Shown: positions 7,228 to 16,024, counted from the first letter of the stretch. The stretch: 64,000 nucleotides of DNA from an uncultured Ruminococcus sp. (GCA_902794395.1 CADBHB010000010.1:1-64000), one strand, 5' to 3'. Notes: generated by a model from the sequence alone, not told the origin. Numbers and translations: made by a program.

Positions 7228-9423
7228 ATGAAAATCATCAAGCGTAACGGCTCGGAAGAGATCTTTAATGTTGACAAGATCATAAACGCGGTTCGCAAGG
7301 CGAACAATTCCTCCGACACGCCGTTTTTGACCGACGAACAGATCATTGACATCGCAGACTACGTGGAATACCGCTGCAACAAAATGAAGCGCGCGGTTTC
7401 CGTTGAAGAGATCCAGGATATGGTTGAGGATCAGCTGATGGCGAAGGGCGCCTTTGAGCTTGCCCGCCGCTATGTGCGCTACCGCTACAACCGTTCGCTT
7501 ATCCGCAAGGCGAACACCACCGACAACCGCATCCTCTCGCTCATCGAGTGCAACAACGAGGAAGTCAAGCAGGAAAACTCAAACAAGAACCCCACCGTCA
7601 ACAGCGTACAGCGCGACTATATGGCGGGCGAGGTCAGCCGCGACCTGACCCGCAGGATGCTGCTTTCTCCCGATATAGTCGAGGCGGATAAGCAGGGCTT
7701 AATCCACTTCCACGATTCCGACTATTTTGCCCAGCATATGCACAACTGCGACCTCGTAAACCTCGAGGATATGCTGCAAAACGGCACTGTCATCAGCGAC
7801 ACTCTGATCGAAAAGCCCCACAGCTTTTCCACCGCCTGCAACATCGCCACCCAGATCATAGCTCAGGTCGCGTCCAACCAGTACGGCGGACAGAGCATCA
7901 GCCTTACCCACCTTGCGCCCTTTGTTCAGATCTCCCGCGAGAAGATCCGCAAGGAGACCCTGCACGAGATCGAGGAGATGGGCGTTGAGGTCTGCGAGGA
8001 AAAGCTCAATGAGATCGTCGAGGAGCGCCTTCGCAAGGAGGTCAACCGCGGCGTGCAGACCATTCAGTACCAGGTAGTCACCCTGCTGACCACCAACGGT
8101 CAGGCGCCCTTTGTCACCGTTTATATGTACCTCAACGAGGCTGAAAACGAGCAGCAGAAGGCGGACCTCGCCATGATAATCGAGGAGACCCTCAAGCAGC
8201 GCTACATCGGCGTTAAGAACGAAAAGGGCGTTTGGATCACCCCCGCGTTCCCCAAGCTGATCTACGTGCTGGAGGAGGACAATATCCACGAGGACAGCAA
8301 ATACTGGTACCTCACCGAGCTGGCGGCTAAGTGCACCGCCAAGCGCATGGTGCCCGACTATATCTCCGAAAAGGTAATGCTCGAGCTCAAGGGCGACGTT
8401 TACACCTGCATGGGCTGCCGCAGCTTTTTGACTCCCGACCGCTTCACCGACGCGGGCGTGGGCAACATAGCCAACGCGGGCAACTATGTGCCCGGAAAGC
8501 ATAAGTATTACGGTCGCTTCAACCAGGGCGTCGTCACCGTCAACCTGGTGGACATCGGACTTTCCGCCAACCGCGACATGAACAAGTTCTGGCAGATCTT
8601 CGACGAGCGCATGGAGCTCTGTCACCGCGCGCTGCAGGCGCGTCACGAGCGACTCAAGGGCACGCTTTCCGACGCCGCGCCCATCCTCTGGCAGTACGGA
8701 GCGCTCGCTCGCCTCAAAAAAGGCGAGACCATCGACAAGCTCCTCTACGGCGGCTATTCCACTATCTCGCTGGGCTATGCGGGACTGTGGGAGTGCGTCT
8801 ACAGCCTCAACGGCAAAAAGCTTACCGAGGACGAGGGCAAGGAGCTCGGACTTGAGATAATGAAGAAGCTCAACGCCTACTGCATGAAGTGGAAAAAGGC
8901 GGAGAACATCGACTACAGCATCTACGGCACACCGCTGGAGAGCACTACCTATAAATTCGCCAAGTGCCTGCAAAAGCGCTTCGGCATCATCAAGGGCGTT
9001 ACCGACCGCAACTATATCACCAACAGCTACCACGTTCACGTCACCGAGGACATCTCGGCGTTCGAGAAGCTCAAGCTTGAAAGCGAGTTCCAGGCGCTTT
9101 CTCCGGGCGGCGCAATCAGCTATGTAGAGGTGCCCAATATGCAGCAGAACCTACCGGCTGTGCTGCAGGTGATGAAGTTCATCTACAACAACATCATGTA
9201 TGCCGAGCTTAACACCAAAAGCGATTACTGCCAGGTGTGCGGCTATGACGGCGAGATACAGATAGTTGAGGAGGACGGCAAGCTGTTTTGGGAGTGCCCC
9301 AACTGCGGCAACCGCGATCAGGACAAGATGAACGTAGCGCGCAGGACCTGCGGCTACATCGGCACCCAGTTCTGGAACCAGGGCAGGACACAGGAAATCA
9401 GGGAGCGCGTACTGCACCTGTAA
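7228..9423 (+). CDS. nrdD: Anaerobic (class III) ribonucleoside-triphosphate reductase
   Basis: 731 residues. Makes deoxyribonucleotides from ribonucleoside triphosphates by glycyl-radical chemistry without oxygen. An N-terminal ATP-cone (about 1-90, starting KIIKRNGSEE) gives allosteric control. Four zinc-site cysteines are visible at 668, 671, 690 and 693 (CQVC and CPNC). The glycyl radical motif RRTCGYIG lies at 705-712, with Gly709 as the likely radical residue. The start has gaggaagg upstream. It is followed by its activase gene nrdG. Paired NrdR-box-like sites precede the promoter. Its presence implies anaerobic growth; no class I or II reductase is seen nearby. Confidence 0.97.
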   Translation: MKIIKRNGSEEIFNVDKIINAVRKANNSSDTPFLTDEQIIDIADYVEYRCNKMKRAVSVEEIQDMVEDQLMAKGAFELARRYVRYRYNRSLIRKANTTDNRILSLIECNNEEVKQENSNKNPTVNSVQRDYMAGEVSRDLTRRMLLSPDIVEADKQGLIHFHDSDYFAQHMHNCDLVNLEDMLQNGTVISDTLIEKPHSFSTACNIATQIIAQVASNQYGGQSISLTHLAPFVQISREKIRKETLHEIEEMGVEVCEEKLNEIVEERLRKEVNRGVQTIQYQVVTLLTTNGQAPFVTVYMYLNEAENEQQKADLAMIIEETLKQRYIGVKNEKGVWITPAFPKLIYVLEEDNIHEDSKYWYLTELAAKCTAKRMVPDYISEKVMLELKGDVYTCMGCRSFLTPDRFTDAGVGNIANAGNYVPGKHKYYGRFNQGVVTVNLVDIGLSANRDMNKFWQIFDERMELCHRALQARHERLKGTLSDAAPILWQYGALARLKKGETIDKLLYGGYSTISLGYAGLWECVYSLNGKKLTEDEGKELGLEIMKKLNAYCMKWKKAENIDYSIYGTPLESTTYKFAKCLQKRFGIIKGVTDRNYITNSYHVHVTEDISAFEKLKLESEFQALSPGGAISYVEVPNMQQNLPAVLQVMKFIYNNIMYAELNTKSDYCQVCGYDGEIQIVEEDGKLFWECPNCGNRDQDKMNVARRTCGYIGTQFWNQGRTQEIRERVLHL

Positions 9424-9445
9424 TATTAATCGGAATGATAACAGC

Positions 9446-9476
9446 GAAAAGGCTTCTTGGAACGAGAAGCCTTTTC
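9446..9476 (+). other. Intergenic hairpin between nrdD and nrdG
   Basis: A perfect 12-bp stem (gaaaaggcttct with agaagccttttc) around a 7-base loop, not followed by a T-run. It lies inside the nrdDG transcript and could be a processing or mRNA-stability element, or an attenuator that sets the NrdD to NrdG ratio. Confidence 0.65.
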
Positions 9477-9499
9477 AGCGCAATAACGGACTGTTGATA

Positions 9500-10042
9500 A
9501 TGAACTACGGAGAAATAAAAAACTTTGACATAGCCAACGGCGAAGGGGTGCGTGTGTCGCTCTTTGTTTCGGGTTGTACCCACCACTGCAAAAACTGCTT
9601 CAACCCCGAGACCTGGAGCTTCGACTACGGACTGCCCTTCACCGAGGAAACCGAGGAATCGCTTTTAAAGGAGCTGTCGCCCGACTACATCAACGGGCTG
9701 TCGCTTTTGGGCGGCGAGCCTTTTGAACCGCAAAACCAGGCGGCGCTGCTGCCGTTTTTGCGCCGCGTAAAACAGCGCTATCCAGAAAAAAACATCTGGT
9801 GCTATACGGGCTACCTCTTTGACAAAGAGCTGCTCTCCGACAGCCGCGCGCGGTGCGAGCACACCGACGAAATGCTCGCGCTTATAGACGTGCTGGTCGA
9901 CGGCGAATTTGTGCAGGAGCTTTACAACATCAGCCTGCAGTTCCGCGGCTCAAGCAACCAGCGCATCATCGACGTACAAAAGTCGCTGCAAAGCGGCACA
10001 GTCGTCGAGTATGTGCCTAAAAGCGGAAAAATAGATCAGTAA
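9500..10042 (+). CDS. nrdG: Anaerobic ribonucleotide reductase activating protein
   Basis: A radical SAM enzyme of about 180 residues that installs the glycyl radical in NrdD. The [4Fe-4S] motif CTHHCKNCFN has the CxxxCxxC spacing, followed by the glycine-rich LLGGEPF SAM-binding segment. An in-frame TTG two codons upstream (9494) is possible, but the ATG at 9500 is the simpler choice; the Shine-Dalgarno sequence is weak (acgga). It follows nrdD by 76 bases and has a strong terminator behind it. Role is firm because of motif and position. Confidence 0.95.
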   Translation: MNYGEIKNFDIANGEGVRVSLFVSGCTHHCKNCFNPETWSFDYGLPFTEETEESLLKELSPDYINGLSLLGGEPFEPQNQAALLPFLRRVKQRYPEKNIWCYTGYLFDKELLSDSRARCEHTDEMLALIDVLVDGEFVQELYNISLQFRGSSNQRIIDVQKSLQSGTVVEYVPKSGKIDQ

Positions 10043-10095
10043 TGACCCGCGCGGCATCCGGCGGGATATATCCGGAAAATTTGATTTGCACGGGA

Positions 10096-10126
10096 AAGGG
10101 CAGGCGATCGCCTGCCCTTGTTGTTT
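10096..10126 (+). terminator. Terminator of nrdDG, between convergent genes
   Basis: A 10-bp perfect stem (aagggcaggc with gcctgccctt) around gatc, followed by gttgtttt. The convergent HAD gene ends only a few bases away, so the stem may serve both strands. Confidence 0.85.
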
Positions 10127-10128
10127 TA

Positions 10129-10782
10129 TTATGTTTCAAGCAGCGCCCGTACATCGCCGAGGCTTTGGGCGACGGTAAACGAAACTCCGCGCAATTGGTC
10201 GGAGGGGTCGTCCAAATCGGGGATGAGTACGGTTTTGCAGCCCGCCGCGGCGGCGGAACGCACGCCGTTTTGCGAGTCCTCAAGCGCCATACAGACAGCG
10301 GGGGAAAGCCCCAGCCGCTCGGCGGCGTAGAGGTAGATGTCGGGAGCGGGCTTGCCGTGAGCTACCTGACGGGCGCTGCATATCTCATCAAAGTATGGCA
10401 GCAGCCCGGTCTGTTTCAAATAGTCGGTCGCCCTGGGCACCGGCGTCGCCGTTGCCAGCGCTACACGGTAACCGGCGGCGTTTAGCCACTTAAGCAGAGC
10501 TTCAGCGCCCGGCTTAGCCTCGACCCCGTGTTCGGCGACATAGGCGTCCATCAGCTCCACGCGCCTGTTGCGCACCGCGTCGTAGTCGAAATCGGCGCCG
10601 AACCAGCCCTGAAGCTTTTCCGCGGCAAAGGGTCTGCCCAGCGAGCGTATGCCCAGCGCGTGTTTTTCTTCCATCGGAAAGCCAAACGATCGCGCTGCCT
10701 CGCACCAAAAGCGCACATAAAGCTTTTCGGTGTCTAGCATCACGCCGTCCATATCCGATATGACCGCCTTTATCTTATTCAT
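10129..10782 (-). CDS. HAD-family phosphatase, beta-phosphoglucomutase-like subgroup
   Basis: About 217 residues. HAD motif I reads ISDMDGVMLDTEKLY, motif II region ATATP, and motif IV LEDSQNGVRSA; the MDGVxxDTE opening is typical of the beta-phosphoglucomutase/YcjU-like phosphatases acting on sugar phosphates. The exact substrate cannot be inferred. The longest frame begins at 10812, but the ATG at 10782 overlaps the stop of the upstream transporter gene (ATGAATAA), which signals translational coupling and is the better start. It forms a two-gene minus-strand operon with the EamA transporter. Confidence 0.85.
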   Translation of the reverse strand: MNKIKAVISDMDGVMLDTEKLYVRFWCEAARSFGFPMEEKHALGIRSLGRPFAAEKLQGWFGADFDYDAVRNRRVELMDAYVAEHGVEAKPGAEALLKWLNAAGYRVALATATPVPRATDYLKQTGLLPYFDEICSARQVAHGKPAPDIYLYAAERLGLSPAVCMALEDSQNGVRSAAAAGCKTVLIPDLDDPSDQLRGVSFTVAQSLGDVRALLET

Positions 10783-11701
10783 TTTTTTCACCGACCTTTG
10801 AAAGATTGACAAAGATTATGCCAGCCGCTATCAGCGCCAGCGACAGCAATATCTCCGCGCGGAACACGTTTTCGCCCAGCAGTACCCCCGAAAGCAGTGT
10901 GCCTACTATGGGCACCAGAAGATTGAAAACGGCGATCTTGCCTGCGGGGTGGTATTTAAGCAGGGCTGTCCAGACCGAGAACGCCGCTGCGGAAACCAGC
11001 GCAAGCCAAAGCAGTATCAGCACGCCCCGCCACAGGCGCAGGTCCGCTCTGCCGCCGCACAGCAGACCTATCAAGGTCAGTCCCGCGCCGCCCAGCAGCA
11101 GCTGATAAGCGGTCAGGCGCGCAGGGTCGCGCTCCCGTGTCACTCGCTTTGCGATAAGGTTGCCGCTCGCCGCAAATACGGTGGAGCCGAAGATAAGCGC
11201 GTCGCCCGGCAGAGTCTGCAAGCCAAAGCCGCCTCCGCCGTTCATCACCAGCACGCCGCCGAAGCCCAGCACGCAGCCGAAAAGCTTTTGCGGGGTCAGG
11301 CGGTCACTTTTGAAAAACAGCGGCGCGAAAAGCACCGTCAAAAACGAGGCGCAGGCGGTGATGATGGAGGTGTTAGCGCCGGTGGTCATCCCGATGCCTA
11401 TGTATGTAAAAAGGTATTGCCCAAACGTCTGTACACTGCCCAGCAGCGCGACAGGGGCAAGCTCATTTTTCTTTATACGAACAAAGCGCCGCTCCTTAAG
11501 ACAGAGGAATAGCAGCACCATAAAGCCTGCCAGGGTGAAACGCAGTCCGGCGAACAGCAGCTTTGCGCCCACATCGCCCTCCTCTATACGGAAAGCGGAA
11601 TAGCCCAGCTTGATAAACGGGAACGCCGTGCCCCACAGCAGAGTGCAAAAAACCGCAAGTGCGCAGGCGACCGCGCGGTTTTGCATGTATGTGTGTTTCA
11701 T
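10775..11701 (-). CDS. EamA/DMT-superfamily transporter
   Basis: About 308 residues and almost entirely hydrophobic, with around ten membrane segments in two halves as in EamA (RhaT-type) permeases; glycine-rich helices such as FGGVLVMNGGGGFG and the closing GENVFRAEILLS helix region fit the fold. Members export amino acids, nucleosides or sugars; the cargo is unknown. The frame is open from 11731, but GGAAGG lies properly before the ATG at 11701. It has its own promoter (11722-11750 on minus) and is coupled to the HAD phosphatase gene. Confidence 0.88.
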   Translation of the reverse strand: MKHTYMQNRAVACALAVFCTLLWGTAFPFIKLGYSAFRIEEGDVGAKLLFAGLRFTLAGFMVLLFLCLKERRFVRIKKNELAPVALLGSVQTFGQYLFTYIGIGMTTGANTSIITACASFLTVLFAPLFFKSDRLTPQKLFGCVLGFGGVLVMNGGGGFGLQTLPGDALIFGSTVFAASGNLIAKRVTRERDPARLTAYQLLLGGAGLTLIGLLCGGRADLRLWRGVLILLWLALVSAAAFSVWTALLKYHPAGKIAVFNLLVPIVGTLLSGVLLGENVFRAEILLSLALIAAGIIFVNLSKVGEKNE

Positions 11702-11721
11702 GTCATCATCCTTCCGCCCTA

Positions 11722-11750
11722 AGTATATCACATTTTTTTGTGCGGTTCAA
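11722..11750 (-). promoter_or_regulatory. Promoter of the EamA-HAD operon
   Basis: Minus strand TTGAAC (complement of 11745-11750), 17 bases, TATACT (complement of 11722-11727). It is back to back with the next promoter. Confidence 0.7.
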
Positions 11751-11761
11751 CGGTAACACCC

Positions 11762-11790
11762 TTGTCTTTTTGATGATATAGTGCTATACT
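11762..11790 (+). promoter_or_regulatory. Promoter of the DUF3298-like lipoprotein gene
   Basis: TTGTCT (11762-11767), 17 bases, TATACT (11785-11790), divergent from the EamA promoter with 11 bases between the two -35 elements. Confidence 0.7.
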
Positions 11791-11828
11791 TAAATTGACC
11801 CTGATATTATCTGAAAAGAGGTTTTGTT

Positions 11829-12707
11829 ATGAAAAAGAAATTATCTGTTTTGTTTTTGATTTCACTTTTGGCGTTTTCGCTTGCTGCCTGTGACACAGGC
11901 GGCGGCACTTCCAAGTCCGATTCCTCCGCGGTACAGACCACCGCACCTCAGGAAGCTTCGGCAGAGACTTCCTCTACTCAGGAAGCTTCGGCGGACGACA
12001 CCGCTGCGCCCACGGAAGAGGCGACGGAAACGACAGCGGAGCCGACTACCGAGGCGTCCTACGGCACCGTCGGCGACTATGTGTTCACCAAGGTGGAAAA
12101 GAACCTGCCCTCCAACGGCAGCTTTTTGCTGACCGGAGAGACCGGCACCTACGGCACTACGGTGCCAAACCGTTTGCCGCAGCTAAAGCTTGACAGCGCC
12201 GACGCGGCAAGCGTCAACAGCGAAATCATGTCGAATCACAGCGAGCAGATAGAGAGCAACGCGGCATCGGCATACGAACACATTCAGGGAAGGATCGACT
12301 ATGTCGCCTTTCTCAACGGCGGAGTGCTGAGCCTGGTTATAGAGTCACGCAGCACGGACACTCCCAACAGCTATTTTGATGTGTACAACTTTGACGTAAC
12401 CACGGGCAACTTGCTGAGCAAGGAAGAGGTCATCGCCCTTTCGACCTCCTCACAGGACGAGGTCAGGGCGGAACTGACGGCGGAGATAAACGCCATCTAT
12501 GACGGAATGCTCGAAAACGCGCAGACTGACGCCAATATACAGGCGGTAGAAAATTGCAGAACGGGTTCGCTCACCGAAGAGAATCTCTCCGCTGCGCAGT
12601 ATTATTTCAACGGCGAGGGACAGATGGTCGCGGCATATCGCTACAAGGGGGTCGCGGGCGCCGAAAGCTACGGCGGACTGGGTATTCTCAACACTTCCAT
12701 CCGATAA
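11829..12707 (+). CDS. Lipoprotein with a DUF3298/DUF4163-like (RsiV/PdaC-type) domain
   Basis: 292 residues. The signal peptide ends in a lipobox (FSLAAC, Cys21), so the mature protein should be tethered to the outer face of the membrane. A linker of Ser, Thr, Ala and Glu (about 25-75) precedes the folded part. The C-terminal part has the pattern VAFLNGGVLSLVIESRS ... YNFDVTTGNLLSKEEV, which resembles the DUF3298/DUF4163 module found in the anti-sigma factor RsiV and in the deacetylase PdaC. No catalytic domain is seen, so a binding or sensory role is more likely. Monocistronic, with a terminator at 12759-12787. Confidence 0.75.
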   Translation: MKKKLSVLFLISLLAFSLAACDTGGGTSKSDSSAVQTTAPQEASAETSSTQEASADDTAAPTEEATETTAEPTTEASYGTVGDYVFTKVEKNLPSNGSFLLTGETGTYGTTVPNRLPQLKLDSADAASVNSEIMSNHSEQIESNAASAYEHIQGRIDYVAFLNGGVLSLVIESRSTDTPNSYFDVYNFDVTTGNLLSKEEVIALSTSSQDEVRAELTAEINAIYDGMLENAQTDANIQAVENCRTGSLTEENLSAAQYYFNGEGQMVAAYRYKGVAGAESYGGLGILNTSIR

Positions 12708-12758
12708 AAAGCTCCAAAAGCGGAAGAAAAAAGCGAGATACACTATTCTCAATAAAAC

Positions 12759-12787
12759 AAAAAGCGCGGGATCATCCTGCGCTTTTT
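12759..12787 (+). terminator. Terminator of the DUF3298-like lipoprotein gene
   Basis: A 12-bp stem from 12759-12770 with 12776-12787 (one G-T pair), 5-base loop, closing in TTTTT. It sits just left of the inverted-repeat element. Confidence 0.85.
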
Positions 12788-12795
12788 GCTTGTTT

Positions 12796-12926
12796 ATACT
12801 AATCTCAGATAAAAAGCGGACAAAGATTTGCGAGGATATTTTTCGCAAGACGAGGCGAAGGACGACAACGAAGTATTGCGGAAAATAGACCGCAAAGATT
12901 GTCTATTTTTTATTTGAGTTTAGTAT
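12796..12926. repeat. Short element with terminal inverted repeats, copy 1
   Basis: 131 bp. The left end ATACTAATCTCAGATAAAAA is an 18-of-20 inverted match to the right end, and the complementarity continues inward through gacaa and tttgcg, so the whole element can fold into a long hairpin. It has no coding frame of note. A second copy lies at 55991-56185. It sits between two convergent lipoprotein genes. Resembles a MITE or REP-like element. Confidence 0.85.
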
Positions 12927-12955
12927 TAGATAAATGAGTTTTTCTTATTGTAATA

Positions 12956-14026
12956 TCAAAGGTTGACTCTTTCGACCTTGCAGCCCCTGTTTTTCAGCAG
13001 CTGCACCACGCCCTCGTCGCTGACCATATGGCCCGCTCCTACGGCGAAGAACACGTTTTTGCCGCTCGCTAAGTATTCCTCTGCCTTATCGGCCATGCCG
13101 ACGTTGCGATCGGTGAGCATGGTTTTTTGATAATCCGCGTAAAGCTCCTTTTCCTCGTCGGTCAGCTTTGCGTACTCATCCTCGTCAACTTCATATTCCA
13201 TCTCGGTCAGAGCAGCCTCGTCGCCGCTCAGCCATGCCACGTACATCTCGGTGAGGTCGTTTTCATAGTTGTCGCTTTCCTCAAAGAAGGATCTTATTTG
13301 CAGTTCTGCGAGGTCGTCGGAGAAGTTTGCCTCCATATCAAACTGAAATTCCGCGCTCTCTACCTCCAGTATCTCCTTGCTTTTGTCTCCGGCGTATTGT
13401 ATCAGCTTGGAGTCCATAGCGTTGTCCAGCGAGTAGGAGGTGTTTTTTACCGCGGTTTGCTGCAGCAGGGTAGTCCAATAGCCTGCGATAAAGTAGTCGT
13501 AAAACTGGTTATAATTGTCATTTTCGGTGAGATATGACACGCTCTGCTCGTACAGGTCGGAGCTTATGTGATCCTTGACCGTGGTGCCGTCGGTGTACAT
13601 CAGCTTCATCGCCAGCTGAGTCTGCTTTGCCGTGTCCTCTTCAAATGCCTCCACGTTAAATTCCACCGCCAGCGCGTCACAGTTGTCCAGGGTGCCGCTG
13701 ACAAGCTGCAGCACCGTGTCGTTGCGTTCGTCGCCCATGTGGATGGTGCCGAAAAGATATAGGCTGTTGCCCTTTTCTCCCGTGACCTTCCACATCATAG
13801 GTGATATGCTGCCGCTCTTGCCCGAGGAGCTCTCTGTCGTCGGCGCTTCGGTGACTGCTTGAGTGGTCGAGGCGGTAGCTTGCGTGTCGGCTTCGGTCGC
13901 GGTGGCAGAAGTCTCCGCCGACGATTCAACGGTTGATTTTTGTTTCGTTGTGCCGTATAATTGACAGCCCGACAGCAGCAGCGCTGCCGCGAGCACCGGC
14001 GCAGTAAGTTTTTTCCAAAGTTTCAT
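12956..14026 (-). CDS. TraB/GumN (TIKI-like) family lipoprotein
   Basis: 356 residues. A signal peptide with lipobox LLLSGC (Cys21) and a Thr/Ser/Ala-rich linker to about residue 75 place the folded domain outside the membrane. The two family hallmarks are present: LFGTIHMGD near residues 91-98, whose GTIH is one of the paired metal-site motifs, and VGAGHMVSDEG near the C terminus with the second GxxH-type motif. An acidic conserved segment ALAVEFN follows the first. The family includes TIKI metalloproteases and plasmid pheromone-shutdown TraB; the bacterial role is not settled. The start has ggagg at the proper distance. Single gene, convergent with the preceding lipoprotein. Confidence 0.88.
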   Translation of the reverse strand: MKLWKKLTAPVLAAALLLSGCQLYGTTKQKSTVESSAETSATATEADTQATASTTQAVTEAPTTESSSGKSGSISPMMWKVTGEKGNSLYLFGTIHMGDERNDTVLQLVSGTLDNCDALAVEFNVEAFEEDTAKQTQLAMKLMYTDGTTVKDHISSDLYEQSVSYLTENDNYNQFYDYFIAGYWTTLLQQTAVKNTSYSLDNAMDSKLIQYAGDKSKEILEVESAEFQFDMEANFSDDLAELQIRSFFEESDNYENDLTEMYVAWLSGDEAALTEMEYEVDEDEYAKLTDEEKELYADYQKTMLTDRNVGMADKAEEYLASGKNVFFAVGAGHMVSDEGVVQLLKNRGCKVERVNL

Positions 14027-14120
14027 TCTTTCGCCTCCGGATGTGGTATGTTACTATTGTACTTGAGTGCCGAAAAAAAATCAAGGCGAAACCGCGTAAT
14101 CGGGTTGGTGTATGGAAAAA

Positions 14121-14156
14121 AAGAGCGCCCTGCGTGTTGTACGCGGGGACGCTCTT
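14121..14156 (-). terminator. Terminator of the split transketolase operon
   Basis: Inverted repeat aagagcgccctgcgt / acgcggggacgctctt (one or two mismatches) with the A-run at 14115-14120 giving a T-tract on the minus strand. It ends 10 bases past the transketolase gene. Confidence 0.8.
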
Positions 14157-14166
14157 GGAAGCTCTG

Positions 14167-15111
14167 TTAGTTGCCGACTACTCTGCGGATGACATTGGCT
14201 ATGTGGGGCTGGGTCAGACCGAAGTTGTCCAGCAGCTCCCACGCGGGGCCGCTGTAGCCGAAGCGATCCTGCACGCCGATACGGGTGATCTTGACGGGGC
14301 AGGTCGCGGTGACGACCTCGCTGACAGCGTCTGCCAAACCGCCGATCACATTGTGCTCCTCCACAGTGATTATCCTGCCGGTCTCGCGCGCCGCCTTGAT
14401 GATGATGTCGCGGTCGATCGGCTTGATGGTGTGGATGTTTATAAGACGGGCGTTTATGCCCTCTGTTTCAAGCTCGCGCACTGCCTTCAGCGCCTCGTTT
14501 ACCACAAGACCTGTGGCGATAACGGCAACGTCGTCGCCCTCGTGCAGAGTGATGCCCTTGCCCAGCTCAAATTCGTAGGTGTCGGGGTCGTTGAAGCTCG
14601 GGATCGCCAGTCTGCCCAGGCGGATATAAACGGGACCGTCGTAGGCTATCGCCGCTTTGGTAGCCGCCTTCATTTCCCAGTGGTCGGCAGGGTTTAGCAC
14701 CATCATATTGGGGATGGCGCGCATGATGGCGATGTCCTCGATGCACTGGTGGGTGGCGCCGTCCTCGCCGGTGGAAATGCCGGCGTGGCTGCCCGCGATC
14801 TTGACATTCAGCTCGGGATATGCGACGGAGTTGCGGATCTGTTCAAAGGCTCTGCCTGTGGCGAACATGGCGAAGGAAGCGGCTACGGGTATCTTGCCCG
14901 CCGCAGCCATACCCGCCGCTACGCCGATCATATTGCCCTCGGCGATGCCGCAGTCGAAGAAGCGCTCGGGATATTTCTTCTGAAAAATGCTTGTTTTGGT
15001 GGCGGCGGCAAGGTCCGCGTCAAACACCACTATATCTTTATTGGTTTCGGCAAGCTCACAAAGCGCCTCGCCGAAGCTCTCTCTTGTCGCTTTCAATACA
15101 GTTTCAGCCAT
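14167..15111 (-). CDS. Transketolase, C-terminal subunit
   Basis: 314 residues covering the pyrimidine-binding and C-terminal domains of transketolase, as in the two-gene form common in Clostridia and archaea. It works with the N-terminal subunit as a thiamine-diphosphate enzyme of the non-oxidative pentose phosphate pathway, moving two-carbon units between sugar phosphates. Visible blocks include VVFDADLAAATK near the start, SHAGISTGEDGATHQ and TVEEHNVIGGLADAV. The start codon overlaps the stop of the upstream gene (TGATG), so the two subunits are made in step. Confidence 0.95.
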   Translation of the reverse strand: MAETVLKATRESFGEALCELAETNKDIVVFDADLAAATKTSIFQKKYPERFFDCGIAEGNMIGVAAGMAAAGKIPVAASFAMFATGRAFEQIRNSVAYPELNVKIAGSHAGISTGEDGATHQCIEDIAIMRAIPNMMVLNPADHWEMKAATKAAIAYDGPVYIRLGRLAIPSFNDPDTYEFELGKGITLHEGDDVAVIATGLVVNEALKAVRELETEGINARLINIHTIKPIDRDIIIKAARETGRIITVEEHNVIGGLADAVSEVVTATCPVKITRIGVQDRFGYSGPAWELLDNFGLTQPHIANVIRRVVGN

Positions 15112-15962
15112 CAGTCCAAACCTCCCTTGATTTCCAGGGCCTGCTTTTTCAGCTCAAAAACAGCCTGCGCGTACTGCTCCTTGTTGGGAGCTACGCCGTG
15201 CCAGCCTACCTGGTTCTCCATGAAGGAAACGCCCTTGCCTTTTACGGTTTTGGCGAGGATCGCGGTGGGCATGCCCTTTACGGTCCTTGCTGTGTCCAGC
15301 GCGTCCTTGATTTGTTCAAAGTCATGGCCGTCGATCTTCAGTACCTTAAAGCCGAAGGCTTCAAATTTCTTGTCAAGCGGCTCGATGCCCGCTACCTCGG
15401 TAACGGGACCGTCGATCTGCAGTCCGTTTTGGTCTACGAATACCACAAGGTTGTCCAGCTTGTGGTGAGAAGCGAACATAGCCGCCTCCCAAACCTGTCC
15501 TTCCTCGACCTCGCCGTCGCCGAGGACAGTATATACACGATAGTCCTTGTTGTCAAGCTTTGCGGCAAGCGCCATTCCGCAGGCGGCGGAAACGCCCTGA
15601 CCCAGCGAGCCGGTGCTCATATCGATGCCGGGGGTGCCTTTCATGTCGGGGTGACCCTGCAGCATAGCGCCCACATGGCGGAGCGACAGCAGCTCGTCCC
15701 AGTCAAAAAAGCCCTTCAGCGAAAGCACCGCGTAAAGGCTGGGGCAGCAGTGACCCTTAGACAGCACAAAGCGGTCGCGATCCTCCCAAGCCGGGTTTTC
15801 GGGGTCTACACGCATTTCCTTAAAGTAGAGGTAGGTGAAAATATCCGCCGCGGACAAAGAGCCGCCCGGATGACCCGATTTAGCGTGATAGGTACCGATA
15901 ATAGCGCCGGTTCTGGCTTTGTTGGCAAGAAGCTTCAGCTGCTTGATTTCTGAACTATCCAT
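15111..15962 (-). CDS. Transketolase, N-terminal subunit
   Basis: 283 residues holding the diphosphate-binding domain. Typical motifs are AKSGHPGGSLSAADIF near residues 27-42, STGSLGQG, and the thiamine-diphosphate/Mg motif GDGEVEEGQVWEA. With the neighbouring C-terminal subunit it forms one complete transketolase. The ribosome binding site aggaaagg lies ahead of the ATG. A sigma-A-like promoter is found 63-90 bases upstream. Split organisation is normal for this lineage and not a frameshift artefact: both frames have their own start and coupled stop. Confidence 0.95.
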   Translation of the reverse strand: MDSSEIKQLKLLANKARTGAIIGTYHAKSGHPGGSLSAADIFTYLYFKEMRVDPENPAWEDRDRFVLSKGHCCPSLYAVLSLKGFFDWDELLSLRHVGAMLQGHPDMKGTPGIDMSTGSLGQGVSAACGMALAAKLDNKDYRVYTVLGDGEVEEGQVWEAAMFASHHKLDNLVVFVDQNGLQIDGPVTEVAGIEPLDKKFEAFGFKVLKIDGHDFEQIKDALDTARTVKGMPTAILAKTVKGKGVSFMENQVGWHGVAPNKEQYAQAVFELKKQALEIKGGLD

Positions 15963-16024
15963 AATCTAACCATTCCTTTCCTCAGCGCGCCTTATCCTTA
16001 AGGGCGCACTTCGCACCTATACAT

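Noticed and set aside
10042-10485. 147-codon plus-strand open frame beside nrdG
   Set aside because: It runs antisense through the HAD phosphatase gene, begins inside a terminator and has no ribosome binding site or recognisable family.
14167-15962. Transketolase frameshift or pseudogene
   Set aside because: The two parts have separate start codons with coupling and the split form is normal in Clostridia.
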